Notes: generated by a model from the letters alone, not told the origin. A stretch of 64,000 nucleotides of DNA from Mycolicibacter kumamotonensis (GCF_002086285.1 NZ_MVHU01000011.1:1-64000); one strand, 5' to 3'. Shown: positions 7,580 through 16,703, counted from the first letter of the stretch. Numbers and translations are program-made.

Positions 7580-9773
7580 GGGTTCTATTGAAGAGCATCG
7601 GGACGGCGATGCCTCCCGGACCTCCCCCCGCCATCTGACCCTGATCGCCCGGCTGAACACCTCGGCTGTGGATTCGCGCCGCGGCGTGGTCCGGCTGCAC
7701 GCCGAAGCGATTGCGGCCCTGGGTATTCGGGAATGGGATGCGGTGTCGTTGACCGGGTCTCGGACGACGTCGGCGGTGGCCGGACTGGCCGGGCCGGACG
7801 TCCCGGCCGGGGTGGTGCTGCTCGACGACATCACGCTGTCCAACGCCGGACTGCGCGACGGGACCGCGGTGGTGGTGGCCGCGGTCACCGTCTACGGTGC
7901 CCGTGCGGTGACGTTGAGCGGGTCCCCGGCTTCCCAAGCACTGTCGCCGGCCAAGCTGCGTCAGGCGTTATTGGGCAAGGTACTGACCGTCGGCGACGCG
8001 GTCTCGCTGCTGCCGCGCGATCTGGGCCCGGGCACCTCGACGTCCGCCGCGACCACCGCGCTGGCCTCCGCGGTGGGGATCAGCTGGACCTCGGAGCTGT
8101 TGACCGTCACCGGCGTCGACCCGGCCGGGCCGGTCAGCGTACAACCCAACTCGTCGGTGACCTGGGGCAACGGCACGGCACCGACCGCGCCGGCGGATCG
8201 GATCGTCGCGGCCACGCCGGCACCGCTGAGCGTCGACGACCTCAAGGGCTGCACCGCACAGGCGGACAAGCTCACCGAATGGCTCAAGCTGGCTCTCGAC
8301 GAACCGCACCTGCTCAAGACGCTCAACGCCGGCACCAACCTCGGCGTGCTGGTGTCCGGCCCGCCCGGGGTCGGCAAATCCACGCTGGTGCGGGCGGTGT
8401 GCGCGCGCCGGCGGGTGGTGGAGCTCGACGGGCCCGAGATCGGGGCCAGGGTCGCCGACGAGCGGCTGGCGGCGGTGCGCTCGGCCGTGACGGCCGTGTG
8501 CGACGGCGGCGGGGTGCTGTTGATCACCGATATCGATGCGCTGCTGCCGGATCCGCCCGAGCCGGTGAGCACCTTGATCCTGGCCGAGGTGCGCACCGCG
8601 GTGGCCGCCGACGGGGTGGCGTTCATCGCCACCTCCGCGCTGCCGGATCGGGTCGACACCAGGCTGCGGGTCCCGGAGCTGTGCGACCGGGAGCTGCGCC
8701 TGAGCCTTCCCGACGGAGCGACCCGCGCCGCGTTGCTGGGCGGACTGCTCAAGTCGGTGCCCAGCGCCACCCTCGATCTGAATGAGATCGCCGAACGCAC
8801 ACCGGGTTTCGTCGCCACAGACCTTTCGGCACTGGTACGCGAGGCGGCGCTGCGGGCGGCGTCGCGGGCCAGCGACAGCGGCGAAGAGCCGGTGCTGACC
8901 CAGGATGACCTGGCCGGCGCGCTCAGCGTGATCCGTCCACTGTCCCGCTCGGCGGCCGCCGAGGTCTCCGTGGGCTCGGTCACCCTCGATGACGTCGGCG
9001 ATATGGCGGCCACCAAACAGGCGCTGACCGAGGCGATCCTGTGGCCGCTGCAGCACCCGGACACCTTCACCCGCCTCGGCATCGACCCGCCGCACGGGGT
9101 GCTGCTCTACGGCCCGCCCGGTTGCGGCAAGACGTTCGTGGTGCGCGCCCTGGCCGGCTCCGGACGGGTCAGTGTGCACGCCGTCAAGGGCGCCGAGCTG
9201 ATGGACAAGTGGGTGGGCAGCAGTGAGCGGGCGGTGCGGGATCTGTTTCAGCGTGCCCGGGATTCCGCACCCTCGCTGGTGTTCCTCGATGAGATCGACT
9301 CCTTGGCGCCACGGCGCGGACAGAGCTTCGACTCCGGAGTGACCGACCGGGTGGTGGCCGCACTGCTCACCGAACTCGACGGCGTCAACCCGCTGCGCGA
9401 CGTGGTGGTGGTCGGCGCCACCAACCGCCCCGAGCTGATCGACCCGGCCCTGACCCGGCCGGGTCGGCTGGAGAAGCTGGTGTTCGTCGAGCCGCCCGAC
9501 GCCGACGCCCGCCGGCAGATCCTGCGGGTGGCCGGAAAGTCGGTGCCGCTGCACGACGATGTGGATCTCGACGCGTTGGCCGCCGACCTGGACGGCTACA
9601 GCGCCGCGGACTGCGTGGCCCTGCTGCGCGAAGCGGCCCTGACCGCGATGCGCCGATCCATCGACGCCGCCGACGTGACGATGGCCGATATCAACGCCGC
9701 ACGCGAAACCGTCCGGCCCTCATTGGATCCCGCCCAGATCGACGCGCTGCGATCCTTCGCGGCGGCGCGTTAG
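7578..9773 (+). CDS. CDC48/p97-like AAA ATPase with two AAA modules (Rv0435c-like)
   Basis: A 731-residue protein with an N-terminal double-psi-barrel-like CDC48 N domain at about residues 15-100, followed by two AAA modules. Module 1 has Walker A GPPGVGKST near residue 261; module 2 has GPPGCGKT near residue 512, Walker B LVFLDEID and the second-region-of-homology Arg residues. Module 1 looks more degenerate in its Walker B (LLITDIDAL). The length matches Rv0435c (about 728). The family unfolds or remodels protein substrates as hexamers; its mycobacterial client is not known. The start ATG at 7578 shares bases with the divergent chorismate mutase start. Confidence 0.92.
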   Translation: MGSIEEHRDGDASRTSPRHLTLIARLNTSAVDSRRGVVRLHAEAIAALGIREWDAVSLTGSRTTSAVAGLAGPDVPAGVVLLDDITLSNAGLRDGTAVVVAAVTVYGARAVTLSGSPASQALSPAKLRQALLGKVLTVGDAVSLLPRDLGPGTSTSAATTALASAVGISWTSELLTVTGVDPAGPVSVQPNSSVTWGNGTAPTAPADRIVAATPAPLSVDDLKGCTAQADKLTEWLKLALDEPHLLKTLNAGTNLGVLVSGPPGVGKSTLVRAVCARRRVVELDGPEIGARVADERLAAVRSAVTAVCDGGGVLLITDIDALLPDPPEPVSTLILAEVRTAVAADGVAFIATSALPDRVDTRLRVPELCDRELRLSLPDGATRAALLGGLLKSVPSATLDLNEIAERTPGFVATDLSALVREAALRAASRASDSGEEPVLTQDDLAGALSVIRPLSRSAAAEVSVGSVTLDDVGDMAATKQALTEAILWPLQHPDTFTRLGIDPPHGVLLYGPPGCGKTFVVRALAGSGRVSVHAVKGAELMDKWVGSSERAVRDLFQRARDSAPSLVFLDEIDSLAPRRGQSFDSGVTDRVVAALLTELDGVNPLRDVVVVGATNRPELIDPALTRPGRLEKLVFVEPPDADARRQILRVAGKSVPLHDDVDLDALAADLDGYSAADCVALLREAALTAMRRSIDAADVTMADINAARETVRPSLDPAQIDALRSFAAAR

Positions 9774-9782
9774 CTCCCGGCG

Positions 9783-10583
9783 TCAGCAGCCCTCGGCGAG
9801 CGCACCAAGTCGAGCCAGCGACTCCGCCAGCCGGTCCGCGGTGGTCCAGCGCGCCCGCGAGAGGCGCTTCGGATCGGTCAGCTGCGACCAGTCATAGGTG
9901 TGGGTGACCCGGGTGTGTGCCTCATCCAACGGCTCCAGTTCCCACCGCCAGAGATGCCCCGGGGGTAGCCGGCCGGGTTCGGCCGGGAACCAGGCGATAC
10001 GACGCCCCTCCTCGAACTCCACCACGTGGTTTTCTCGCACCGCCCCCAGTGTCAGCACCATGGTGAACATCGCGCCGACCGCGCGCACCCGCTGTCCGGG
10101 CTCCGCCTCGGCCAGGTTGTCGTTGCCGTCCCAGCGCGGGTGTTGAGCCGGGTCGGCGATCAACTCGAAGATCCGCTCGGCCGGCGCAGCGATGTCCCGG
10201 CCGGCGCTGACGACCTTGGCCGCCAGCGGCGAACCGACCCGGTGCAAGGTGCCCTCGGGATCGACGTAGGCGAACTCGCGGAGCTGATAATCGGTGTCGG
10301 CCGGTTCGACGAACCGTCCCCGAACCCCCGATGCCGTCCACTGCGCGTAGAGCGCGTCGGCGTCATCGACATAGAGGTAGACGCCGGCCGCGGTGCGCAG
10401 CGGATCGTGCTCGGCCCACTCGGTCAGGTGCAGCGACACCGCGCCGCGCTCGGCGAAGCCGTACCGGGCCGGGCCGGTGTAGGCATGGGTGGTGAAGCCG
10501 AGCCGGCGGTAGCGGTCCAGGGCGGCATCGAGGTCGCGCACCGGAATGATCGCTGCGGCGGCGGTGAAAACAACGTCCGGCAT
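9783..10583 (-). CDS. VOC (glyoxalase-like) domain fused to SRPBCC domain
   Basis: A 266-residue two-domain protein. Residues 1-120 form a VOC/bleomycin-resistance-like fold (AAIIPVRDLDAALDRYRRLGF, then GVYLYVDDADALYAQW). From about residue 125 there is an SRPBCC/polyketide-cyclase-like domain (VSAGRDIAAPAERIFELIAD, with RWDGND and WRWELEPL). The VOC half resembles bleomycin-resistance-type binders more than metal-dependent glyoxalase I. The ATG at 10583 (MPDVVF) is preferred over an upstream start that adds eight unlikely residues. The gene is divergent from the DDN-family gene at 10631. The fusion suggests one protein that binds a hydrophobic ligand; its function is unknown. Confidence 0.8.
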   Translation of the reverse strand: MPDVVFTAAAAIIPVRDLDAALDRYRRLGFTTHAYTGPARYGFAERGAVSLHLTEWAEHDPLRTAAGVYLYVDDADALYAQWTASGVRGRFVEPADTDYQLREFAYVDPEGTLHRVGSPLAAKVVSAGRDIAAPAERIFELIADPAQHPRWDGNDNLAEAEPGQRVRAVGAMFTMVLTLGAVRENHVVEFEEGRRIAWFPAEPGRLPPGHLWRWELEPLDEAHTRVTHTYDWSQLTDPKRLSRARWTTADRLAESLARLGALAEGC

Positions 10584-10630
10584 GAAGCCAGTCTCACACG
10601 GCCCCACCGCCGCAATGGCAGAATCCGGGC

Positions 10631-11143
10631 ATGATCGACAACACCTTTCCCGAGGTGCGGTGGGGCCGCGACCCCGGCCGACTCGCGCGGCGCGCGATCG
10701 GGGCGGTCGCCGGGTCGAAACCGGGCGCCTGGCTCATCCGCCAGTGCACTCCGCTGGACCGCTGGCTGCTCGAGCGCAGCGGCGGCCGGCTCACCATCTT
10801 CGGACCGATGGCCGTCCCGTTGCTGCTGCTCACCACGACCGGCCGCAAATCCGGCCAGCGCCGGCAGATCCCGCTGGCCTACATGCGGGAGGGCGATCGG
10901 CTGTACCTGGTGGGCAGCAACTTCGGTCAAGCGCACCATCCGGCGTGGGTGTTGAATCTGATCGCCGACCCGAACGCCTGGGTCACGATGGGCGGCAAGG
11001 AGATTCCGGTACGCGCCACCGAGGTCGTCGGCGAGGAGCGCGACCGGGCCTACCAGAAGTTCGTCGACTACATCAACAACTACGACACCTACCGGCACCG
11101 GGCCGCGCGCGAGATCAAGGTGTTCGCGCTGACCAGACGCTGA
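10631..11143 (+). CDS. deazaflavin (F420)-dependent nitroreductase-family protein (DDN-like)
   Basis: A 170-residue member of the DDN/FDOR family. The core TTTGRKSGQRRQIPL, then YLVGSNFGQAHHPAWVLNL, is characteristic of F420H2-dependent quinone or nitro-compound reductases of mycobacteria. The N-terminus (about 55 residues) is basic and amphipathic and may associate with the membrane, as in known relatives. Fgd1, which regenerates F420H2, is encoded in the same window at 51781-52791. The physiological substrate cannot be told from sequence. Confidence 0.85.
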   Translation: MIDNTFPEVRWGRDPGRLARRAIGAVAGSKPGAWLIRQCTPLDRWLLERSGGRLTIFGPMAVPLLLLTTTGRKSGQRRQIPLAYMREGDRLYLVGSNFGQAHHPAWVLNLIADPNAWVTMGGKEIPVRATEVVGEERDRAYQKFVDYINNYDTYRHRAAREIKVFALTRR

Positions 11144-11152
11144 CAGCGCCTG

Positions 11153-11194
11153 CGATCGACGAAATGCGGTAAGGAGTCCTGCATTTCGCGGTCG
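11153..11194. terminator. candidate bidirectional terminator hairpin
   Basis: An inverted repeat between the convergent DDN-like and P450 genes. CGAAATGC (from about 11160) pairs with GCATTTCG (from 11181), with partial extension to CGATCGA and CGGTCG outside. No U-tract follows on either strand, which is common for mycobacterial hairpins. Confidence 0.45.
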
Positions 11195-11221
11195 ACGGGG
11201 CCGGCCGAAAACAGTGGCAGG

Positions 11222-12505
11222 CTAGTCCACCGGGTCGAACTCGATGTGCAGCGCGGATAGGCCGCGCAGCAGGAACGTCGGCTCATAGTCATAGTGCCGC
11301 TCACCGGCGGGGCCGTGGTGGGCCTCGCTGATCCTGATGTCGCGCATCCGATCCAGCAGGCGATTGGCGGTGATCCGGCCCTCGACCCGCACCAGCGGCG
11401 CGCCGGGGCAGGTGTGGATGCCGCGGCCGAAGGCGATGTGCTCGCGGACGTTCTTGCGGTCCAGGTCGAATTCGTCGGGGTTGTCGAACTTGCGCGGGTC
11501 CCGGTTGGCCGCGCCCAGGCAGAGCATGAGCACCGTGCCCGCCTTGATCGGCACGCCGGCCAACGTGGTGGACTTGCGGGCCAGCCGGAAGTCCACCTTG
11601 GTCGGACTCTGGATCCGCAGTGATTCCTCGATGAAGCGCGGGATCAGATCGCGGTTGTCGCGGAGCCGTTGCTGCAGCTCGGGTTGCTCACCGAGGACCT
11701 GCACCATGGTCCCCAGCAGTTTGGTGACGGTCTCCTGACCGGCACCGAACAAGAAGGTCGCCGGCCGCACCACTTCCATCACGTCGGGAATCGAGCCGTC
11801 GGGGTAGGTCGCCTCGGCCAGCATGGTCAGCACGTCGGCCCGGGGGTTGCTGCGCCGATCGGAGATGTAGCCGTTGAACTTGTCGTCGAGGTAGTCCAGG
11901 GGGTTGAGCCCGACCGGCTCGCCGTCCAGGGCGCCGACGCGCGCACCCGGTCGAGTGCCGGCACCCAGCGCCCGGCGGAACTCGGCGCGGTCGTCGTCGG
12001 GCACCCCGAGCAGGTCGGCGATCGCCAGCGTCGCAAACGGTTTGGCGTAGTCCATCAGGAATTCGCAGCGTCCCCCGGCGATGAATTCGTCGAGCTGCAG
12101 GTCGGCGAGCCGCCAGATGAACTCCTCGTTCTCCTTCAGCCGGACCGGAGTCAGGATGCGCCCCAGCAGCGCCCGGGTGCGCTCGTGTGCCGGCGGATCC
12201 TGGACGACGACATGTTCGAAGATGGGGAATTCATGCCGGTGCGCTTCGATCTGCTCGGTGATGTCGTCGCCGTCGGGTTCGAAGGGCAGCGGCGGGAAAG
12301 GGCCGCCGATGGCGTTGACCGCCGAGAACGAGTCGTGGTCTTTGAACGCGGCGTGCACCTCGTCGTAGCCGGTGACGGCGACGACACCGTGGTGGGGTTC
12401 GGTGAAGACGGGCCCGCATCCGCGCAGGTATTCGTAATAGGGGTAGGGGTTCTGGGTTATCGCCGGGTCGGAGAAGTAGTCGACCGACGCGAGATCCGTC
12501 ACCAC
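11222..12505 (-). CDS. cytochrome P450
   Basis: A 427-residue soluble bacterial P450. The haem-binding loop is AFGRGIHTCPGAPL with the Cys ligand, the I-helix is FLFGAGQETVTKLL, and the K-helix ExxR is in EESLR. The GTG start at 12505 (or the adjacent GTG at 12502) is chosen because GGAAGGG lies about 9 nt upstream. Longer ORF versions would run into the divergent promoter. It is divergent from a TetR gene and close to a mycofactocin-type SDR, suggesting a co-regulated catabolic oxidation module. The substrate is unknown. Similar P450s act on terpenes, fatty acids or steroids. Confidence 0.9.
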   Translation of the reverse strand: MVTDLASVDYFSDPAITQNPYPYYEYLRGCGPVFTEPHHGVVAVTGYDEVHAAFKDHDSFSAVNAIGGPFPPLPFEPDGDDITEQIEAHRHEFPIFEHVVVQDPPAHERTRALLGRILTPVRLKENEEFIWRLADLQLDEFIAGGRCEFLMDYAKPFATLAIADLLGVPDDDRAEFRRALGAGTRPGARVGALDGEPVGLNPLDYLDDKFNGYISDRRSNPRADVLTMLAEATYPDGSIPDVMEVVRPATFLFGAGQETVTKLLGTMVQVLGEQPELQQRLRDNRDLIPRFIEESLRIQSPTKVDFRLARKSTTLAGVPIKAGTVLMLCLGAANRDPRKFDNPDEFDLDRKNVREHIAFGRGIHTCPGAPLVRVEGRITANRLLDRMRDIRISEAHHGPAGERHYDYEPTFLLRGLSALHIEFDPVD

Positions 12506-12541
12506 GCGATGCGCCCTTCCGCTCGTATCACGACCTCGTCG

Positions 12542-12555
12542 TGCTGATCGATCGA
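12542..12555. promoter_or_regulatory. candidate TetR operator, copy 1 (TGCTGATCGATCGA)
   Basis: A 14-nt sequence with a palindromic TCGATCGA core, in the intergenic region between the P450 and the TetR gene. The identical 14-mer recurs at 13264-13277, just before the SDR. Position and repetition fit an operator for the TetR encoded between them. No binding data exist here. Confidence 0.5.
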
Positions 12556-12632
12556 TAAAATTGCTAGAATGCGTCATGCCTACCATGTGCGGCGCGGGAT
12601 GGTCAAGCAATCGCAGCGTCGGGATGTTCTGA

Positions 12633-13223
12633 ATGACGGCACCGCGCAAGGCCAAATCGACCGACAGCGCCACCCGGCGCCGGCTGATCGAAGCGACCGC
12701 CCGGCTGATGCGAGACGAAGGCTACGCGGCGGCCACCTCGCGGCGAGTGGCCGCCGAGGCCGGGGTGAAGCAGGCCCTGGTCTACTACTACTTCCCCACC
12801 ATGGATGACCTGTTCGTCGAGGTGCTGCGCGCCGGGGCCGACGTCGCGCTGGATCGGATGCGCGCCGCCCTCACCGACAACGACCCGCTCCGGGCCCTGT
12901 GGACGATCAACAGCGACGCCCGGATGTCCAGCCTGAACACCGAATTCATGGCACTGGCCAACCACCGCAAGGTGATCCGGACCGAGCTCAAGGCCTACGC
13001 CGAACGGGTCCGCGACATCGAGACGGCGGCCGTCACGGTGGCCTTGCGCGCCAGCGGCGCCGACCTGCAGGAGTATCCCCCCGCCGCCGTCGCCATGCTG
13101 ATCGCCCAGATCGCCCGCAGCCTGTGCAACGAAGACGCCGTCGGTGTCACCCGTGGCCACGAGGAGTTGCGCGCTCTCGTCGAGCGTCAGCTGGGCCGGC
13201 TGGCGGTCCCGCCCACCGTCTAG
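12633..13223 (+). CDS. TetR/AcrR-family transcriptional regulator
   Basis: A 196-residue regulator. The N-terminal helix-turn-helix covers about residues 10-58 (RRRLIEATARLMRDEGYAAA, then VKQALVYYYFPTMDDLF). The C-terminal ligand-binding half has no recognisable family signature. The ATG at 12633 follows GGGATG. It sits between a divergent P450 and a co-directional SDR, the usual layout of a local repressor of a small catabolic cluster. A 14-bp repeat present in both promoter regions is the likely binding site. Confidence 0.88.
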   Translation: MTAPRKAKSTDSATRRRLIEATARLMRDEGYAAATSRRVAAEAGVKQALVYYYFPTMDDLFVEVLRAGADVALDRMRAALTDNDPLRALWTINSDARMSSLNTEFMALANHRKVIRTELKAYAERVRDIETAAVTVALRASGADLQEYPPAAVAMLIAQIARSLCNEDAVGVTRGHEELRALVERQLGRLAVPPTV

Positions 13224-13263
13224 CAAGCGATGGTTGACAACCCGGGCTCGTTGATGCCAGCCT

Positions 13264-13277
13264 TGCTGATCGATCGA
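13264..13277. promoter_or_regulatory. candidate TetR operator, copy 2 (TGCTGATCGATCGA)
   Basis: An exact copy of the 14-mer at 12542-12555. It lies 23 nt before the SDR start codon and downstream of a TTGACA hexamer at 13234-13239 that could be a -35 element. A repressor bound here would cover the promoter or early transcript of the SDR. Confidence 0.5.
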
Positions 13278-13300
13278 CCAATACAAGGCGGGGTGCCAAC

Positions 13301-14140
13301 ATGGGTGGACGAGTCGAGGGCAAGGTCGCTTTCATCACCGGGGCGGCGCGCGGTCAGGGCCGCAGTCACGCGGTGCGGCTGGCACAGGAAGGCGCCGACA
13401 TCATCGCCCTCGATGTGTGCGCTCCGATCAGCAGCAATACCGTGATCCCTCCGGCGACGCCGGATGATCTCGCCGAAACCGCCGATCTGATCAAGGGATT
13501 GGACCGACGTATCGTCACCGCACAGGTCGATGTGCGCGATTTCGACGCGCTTAAAGCGGCGGTCACCAGCGGTGTGGAGCACCTCGGGCGCCTCGATGTC
13601 ATCGTGGCCAACGCCGGAATCGGCAACGGCGGCGCGACCCTGGACAAGACCTCCGAAGCCGACTGGCAGGACATGATCGACGTCAACCTGTCAGGTGTTT
13701 GGAAGACCGTGAAAGCCGGTGTGCCACACCTCATCTCCGGGGGAAGCGGCGGCTCGATCATTCTGACCAGCTCGGTGGGCGGCCTCAAGGCCTATCCACA
13801 CACCGGCCACTACATCGCGGCCAAACACGGCGTGGTCGGGCTGATGCGCAGCTTCGCCCTCGAGTTGGGACAGCACTTCATCCGGGTCAACTCGGTGCAC
13901 CCCACCAACGTGAACACGCCACTGTTCATGAACTCTGGGACGATGAAGCTGTTCCGCCCGGATCTGGAGAATCCCGGCCCCGACGACATGGCCGTCGCAG
14001 CGCAGCTGATGCACGTGCTGCCGATCGGCTGGGTGGAGCCGGAGGACATCAGCAACGCAGTGCTGTTTTTGGCCTCAGACGAATCCCGTTACGTCACCGG
14101 GCTTCCGCTCACCGTCGACGCGGGCAGCATGCTCAAATAA
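13301..14140 (+). CDS. mycofactocin-coupled SDR family oxidoreductase
   Basis: A 279-residue SDR. The N-terminal signature GKVAFITGAARGQGRSHAV, with the insertion after the second strand (DVCAPISSNTVI), is typical of the mycofactocin-coupled/carveol-dehydrogenase-like group, in which NAD(H) is thought to be held tightly and regenerated through mycofactocin. Catalytic residues include Ser in ILTSSVGG and Tyr-Lys in HYIAAKHG. It lies 77 nt after the TetR gene and shares a candidate operator with the P450. The substrate is probably an alcohol made by the neighbouring P450 (inference). Confidence 0.88.
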   Translation: MGGRVEGKVAFITGAARGQGRSHAVRLAQEGADIIALDVCAPISSNTVIPPATPDDLAETADLIKGLDRRIVTAQVDVRDFDALKAAVTSGVEHLGRLDVIVANAGIGNGGATLDKTSEADWQDMIDVNLSGVWKTVKAGVPHLISGGSGGSIILTSSVGGLKAYPHTGHYIAAKHGVVGLMRSFALELGQHFIRVNSVHPTNVNTPLFMNSGTMKLFRPDLENPGPDDMAVAAQLMHVLPIGWVEPEDISNAVLFLASDESRYVTGLPLTVDAGSMLK

Positions 14141-14144
14141 GCGT

Positions 14145-14201
14145 TGACTCTGCGGTGCGGGCGGAGGTTACTCGCACTTCGTCGCCTTCACCGCAGAGTC
14201 A
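14145..14201. terminator. 13-bp inverted repeat between convergent genes
   Basis: TGACTCTGCGGTG (14145-14157) is perfectly repeated in inverted form at 14189-14201, with a 31-nt loop. It lies between the SDR stop and the LON-protein stop, and the right arm includes the LON stop codon. It is a probable bidirectional terminator, though the loop is long and there is no U-tract. Confidence 0.45.
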
Positions 14202-14837
14202 GCGAGGGATATCGAATTCGACGCGGGCCGACACCGTCTCGATCGCCTCGCGCAGCGCCGTCATCCGGTCGGACAATGTGGGTGCCGCCAGCACCGCGTA
14301 GCGGTCGGCCTCCCCCATCGGGACCCGGCAGGCCAGCGAGTACAACCGTTGCACCGGATCCAGCGAGCGCAGCCGGCGCCCGCCCAGCAGGGAGCTGCGC
14401 CCGGGCATGACCCACCGGCGACGGGCCACCGCCATCCGCTTGTGCAGTACGACGATACGGTCTTCCAGCTCGCGGAACTGCTCGTCGCTCACGGGTTCTG
14501 CCGGCTCGTCGGGCCACGGTTCGATGAGGGCCCGTGGATACGGATCGTCGGGCAGCCACTCGTGCACCCGGATCCGCTCGCCGGTCAGGCACCGCAATGC
14601 GTAACGGCCGCCGCCGAGCTCGGTGCACGCGGTGATGCTGGCCATCGCGCCGACATCGTTGCGCTGCTCGCCCCCACCCACCTCGCGGCCACGAGCAATC
14701 AGCACCACCCCGAAGCGCGGATCGCCGCTGCGCACCAGATCGCCCACCATCACCGTGTAGCGCAGCTCGAAGATCCGCAGCGACAGTTCCTCGCCGGGCA
14801 GCAGCACCCACTCCAGCGGGAACATCGGCAGTTCCAT
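14199..14837 (-). CDS. LON peptidase substrate-binding domain protein (Rv0434-like)
   Basis: A 212-residue stand-alone LON N-domain (PF02190). It starts [27 protein letters not shown], which matches the family opening, and continues with FGVVLIARG and ALIEPWPDEP. It has no ATPase or protease part, so it is not a Lon protease itself. The family is thought to bind proteins or peptides. The ATG at 14837 overlaps the ybdK stop (TGATG), so the two are translationally coupled, as Rv0433-Rv0434 are in M. tuberculosis. Confidence 0.88.
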   Translation of the reverse strand: MELPMFPLEWVLLPGEELSLRIFELRYTVMVGDLVRSGDPRFGVVLIARGREVGGGEQRNDVGAMASITACTELGGGRYALRCLTGERIRVHEWLPDDPYPRALIEPWPDEPAEPVSDEQFRELEDRIVVLHKRMAVARRRWVMPGRSSLLGGRRLRSLDPVQRLYSLACRVPMGEADRYAVLAAPTLSDRMTALREAIETVSARVEFDIPR

Positions 14838-16006
14838 CACGAGATATCGAGCTCGTCCACCAGCGCATCGACCACGGCGCGCAGATCGCCGTCGTGTTCC
14901 TCGGCGACCCGGCGCTGGCGCTGATACGACGCGCCCGTTCGGTAGATGTCGGCGACGGCCGCCAGCTCGTCGGTGCAGTGCAGTCGCGCGGCGATCGGCT
15001 CCAACCGGTTGAGCAGGTCGTCGATGTCCTCGGTGACCAATCGTTCGTTGCTGTCCGCGTCCAGAATGATCTCCGCGTCCAGGCCGTACCGGGCCGCGCG
15101 CCACTTGTTCTCCTGCACATGCCACGGCGGCATGGTGGGCAGGTTCTGATCGGCGTCCAGCCGCCGGTCCAGGTCCACGATGAGGCAGTGGGTCAGCGCC
15201 ACCAGCGCACCCAGCTCGCGCAGATTGGACACCCCGTCGCAGACCCGCACCTCGATGGTGCCCAGGTGCGGGGAAGGCCTGATGTCCCAACGGATCTCGT
15301 TGGTGTGGTCGATGATCCCGGTCTTCTTCTGGTCATAGACGAAGCCCTCGAACTCCGCCCAGGTCTGGAACTGGAACGGCAGCCCCGCGGTCGGCAGCTG
15401 CTGGAACATCATCGCCCGGTTGCTGGCGTAGCCGGTGTCCTCACCGCCCCACCACGGCGACGACGCCGACAGTGCCAGCAGGTGCGGGTAGTACAGCAGC
15501 AGCGAGGAGATGATCGGCATCACCTTGTGCGCCGAGGAGATTCCGACGTGAACGTGGACGCCCCAGATCAGCATCTGCCGGCCCCACCACTGGGTGCGTT
15601 TGATCAGCTCGGCGTAGCGCGGCGCGTCGGTCAGTTTCTGCGCCGACCACTGCGCGAACGGGTGGGTGCCGGCACCGAACAACTCCATACCGCGCGCGTG
15701 CACGATGGGCCGGGTGGTCAGCAGGGTCTGCCGCAGATCCTCGATCGCCTCACCGGTGGTCTCGCGGATACCGGTGACGAGCTCGACGGTGTTGCGCAGC
15801 AGTTCCTTGTGGACGCGGGGGTTCTCACCGAGTTCGGACAGGACCGCGCTGGCCTCGTTGCTCAGGTCGCGGGTCGCCGCGTCGACGAGCGCGAGCTCCC
15901 ATTCCACGCCCAGGGTGGGCCGAGCGCAGTGGGCGAACTCGATCCGGGCTTCTGACCTGGGGGAAGCCCCGCGGCCGGGCGCGTTATCCGGCGCCGATGA
16001 CACCAC
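14837..16006 (-). CDS. ybdK: YbdK-type carboxylate-amine ligase (Rv0433-like)
   Basis: A 389-residue member of the glutamate-cysteine ligase 2 family. Strong family segments are [37 protein letters not shown] and [15 protein letters not shown]. It is similar throughout to Rv0433. Weak glutamate-cysteine ligase activity is reported for E. coli YbdK; the mycobacterial role is unclear. The start is ambiguous. GTG at 16006 or 16003 are candidates, and a TTG at 16012 is also in frame. All overlap the 3' end of sodC, so the genes are coupled. Confidence 0.9.
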   Translation of the reverse strand: MVSSAPDNAPGRGASPRSEARIEFAHCARPTLGVEWELALVDAATRDLSNEASAVLSELGENPRVHKELLRNTVELVTGIRETTGEAIEDLRQTLLTTRPIVHARGMELFGAGTHPFAQWSAQKLTDAPRYAELIKRTQWWGRQMLIWGVHVHVGISSAHKVMPIISSLLLYYPHLLALSASSPWWGGEDTGYASNRAMMFQQLPTAGLPFQFQTWAEFEGFVYDQKKTGIIDHTNEIRWDIRPSPHLGTIEVRVCDGVSNLRELGALVALTHCLIVDLDRRLDADQNLPTMPPWHVQENKWRAARYGLDAEIILDADSNERLVTEDIDDLLNRLEPIAARLHCTDELAAVADIYRTGASYQRQRRVAEEHDGDLRAVVDALVDELDIS

Positions 16007-16694
16007 ACGCAACCCGCTTGCCGGCGTCTCCGGTGGTCAGCGTGGTCTGGTCCGGGCCGGGCGTGCCGTTGACCTGGGTGTAGCGGTCCGCCGGGATGTT
16101 GGCGAAGTTGTCGTCGTCGGCGTGGATGATGATGGCCGTCTTCTCGCCGGCCAGCAGCTCGTCGCGGGTGAACGCGTCGGTGGTGGTCACCAGCAGCGCG
16201 CTGCCGTCGGAACGCACCTGCAGTGACGTCAGGTCGCCGCTCTGCGGGTGCTCGTTGTGACCGGGAGCCTGGAAGTGCGGCCCGGCCGACAGGAAGGCAC
16301 CGGGTGCCCCGCCGCCGGGCGGCACCGAGTCGGCTTCGCACTTGCCGACCGCGTGGATGTGCATGCCGTGGAAACCGGGCGTCAGCACACCGGCGTTGGT
16401 GGTCTGCACGGTGATCGTGGCGAATTCCTGGCCGCCGGTCTTGGTGAACTCGAAGGTCGCGGTGGCGACCTGGGTGCCCTCGGGGGTAGTCAGGTGCGCG
16501 ACGAGGTTGTTCGAGCCGCCCTGCTCTCCCGGCTCACTCGCGTGGCCGGACGGCGCGGGCGATCCGGTCCAGATGGCCGGCGTGGTGCCCGGCGCGTCCG
16601 ACGGCTGCTCGTTGGGGGGGCTGCACGCCGCCAACAGCACAACCGGGGTGGCGAAGACAGCGGCGGCGAGAACTCTGCGGTGACCTGTGACCAT
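15984..16694 (-). CDS. sodC: Cu/Zn superoxide dismutase, lipoprotein
   Basis: A 236-residue lipoprotein precursor with lipobox LLAAC, so it is anchored outside the cytoplasmic membrane. The linker after Cys is Pro/Ser/Gly-rich. The enzyme domain contains [29 protein letters not shown] with metal-binding His residues, and [10 protein letters not shown]. It removes superoxide at the cell surface; the M. tuberculosis orthologue (Rv0432) contributes to resistance against host oxidative burst and is known to lack bound zinc. The conserved C-terminal Cys in RVACGVIG pairs with the loop Cys. Confidence 0.95.
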   Translation of the reverse strand: MVTGHRRVLAAAVFATPVVLLAACSPPNEQPSDAPGTTPAIWTGSPAPSGHASEPGEQGGSNNLVAHLTTPEGTQVATATFEFTKTGGQEFATITVQTTNAGVLTPGFHGMHIHAVGKCEADSVPPGGGAPGAFLSAGPHFQAPGHNEHPQSGDLTSLQVRSDGSALLVTTTDAFTRDELLAGEKTAIIIHADDDNFANIPADRYTQVNGTPGPDQTTLTTGDAGKRVACGVIGAG

Positions 16695-16703
16695 GCGAGG
16701 AGC

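Noticed and set aside
13234..13239. TTGACA as a complete sigma-A promoter for the SDR
   Set aside because: No acceptable -10 lies 16-18 nt downstream, so it is mentioned only as a possible -35.
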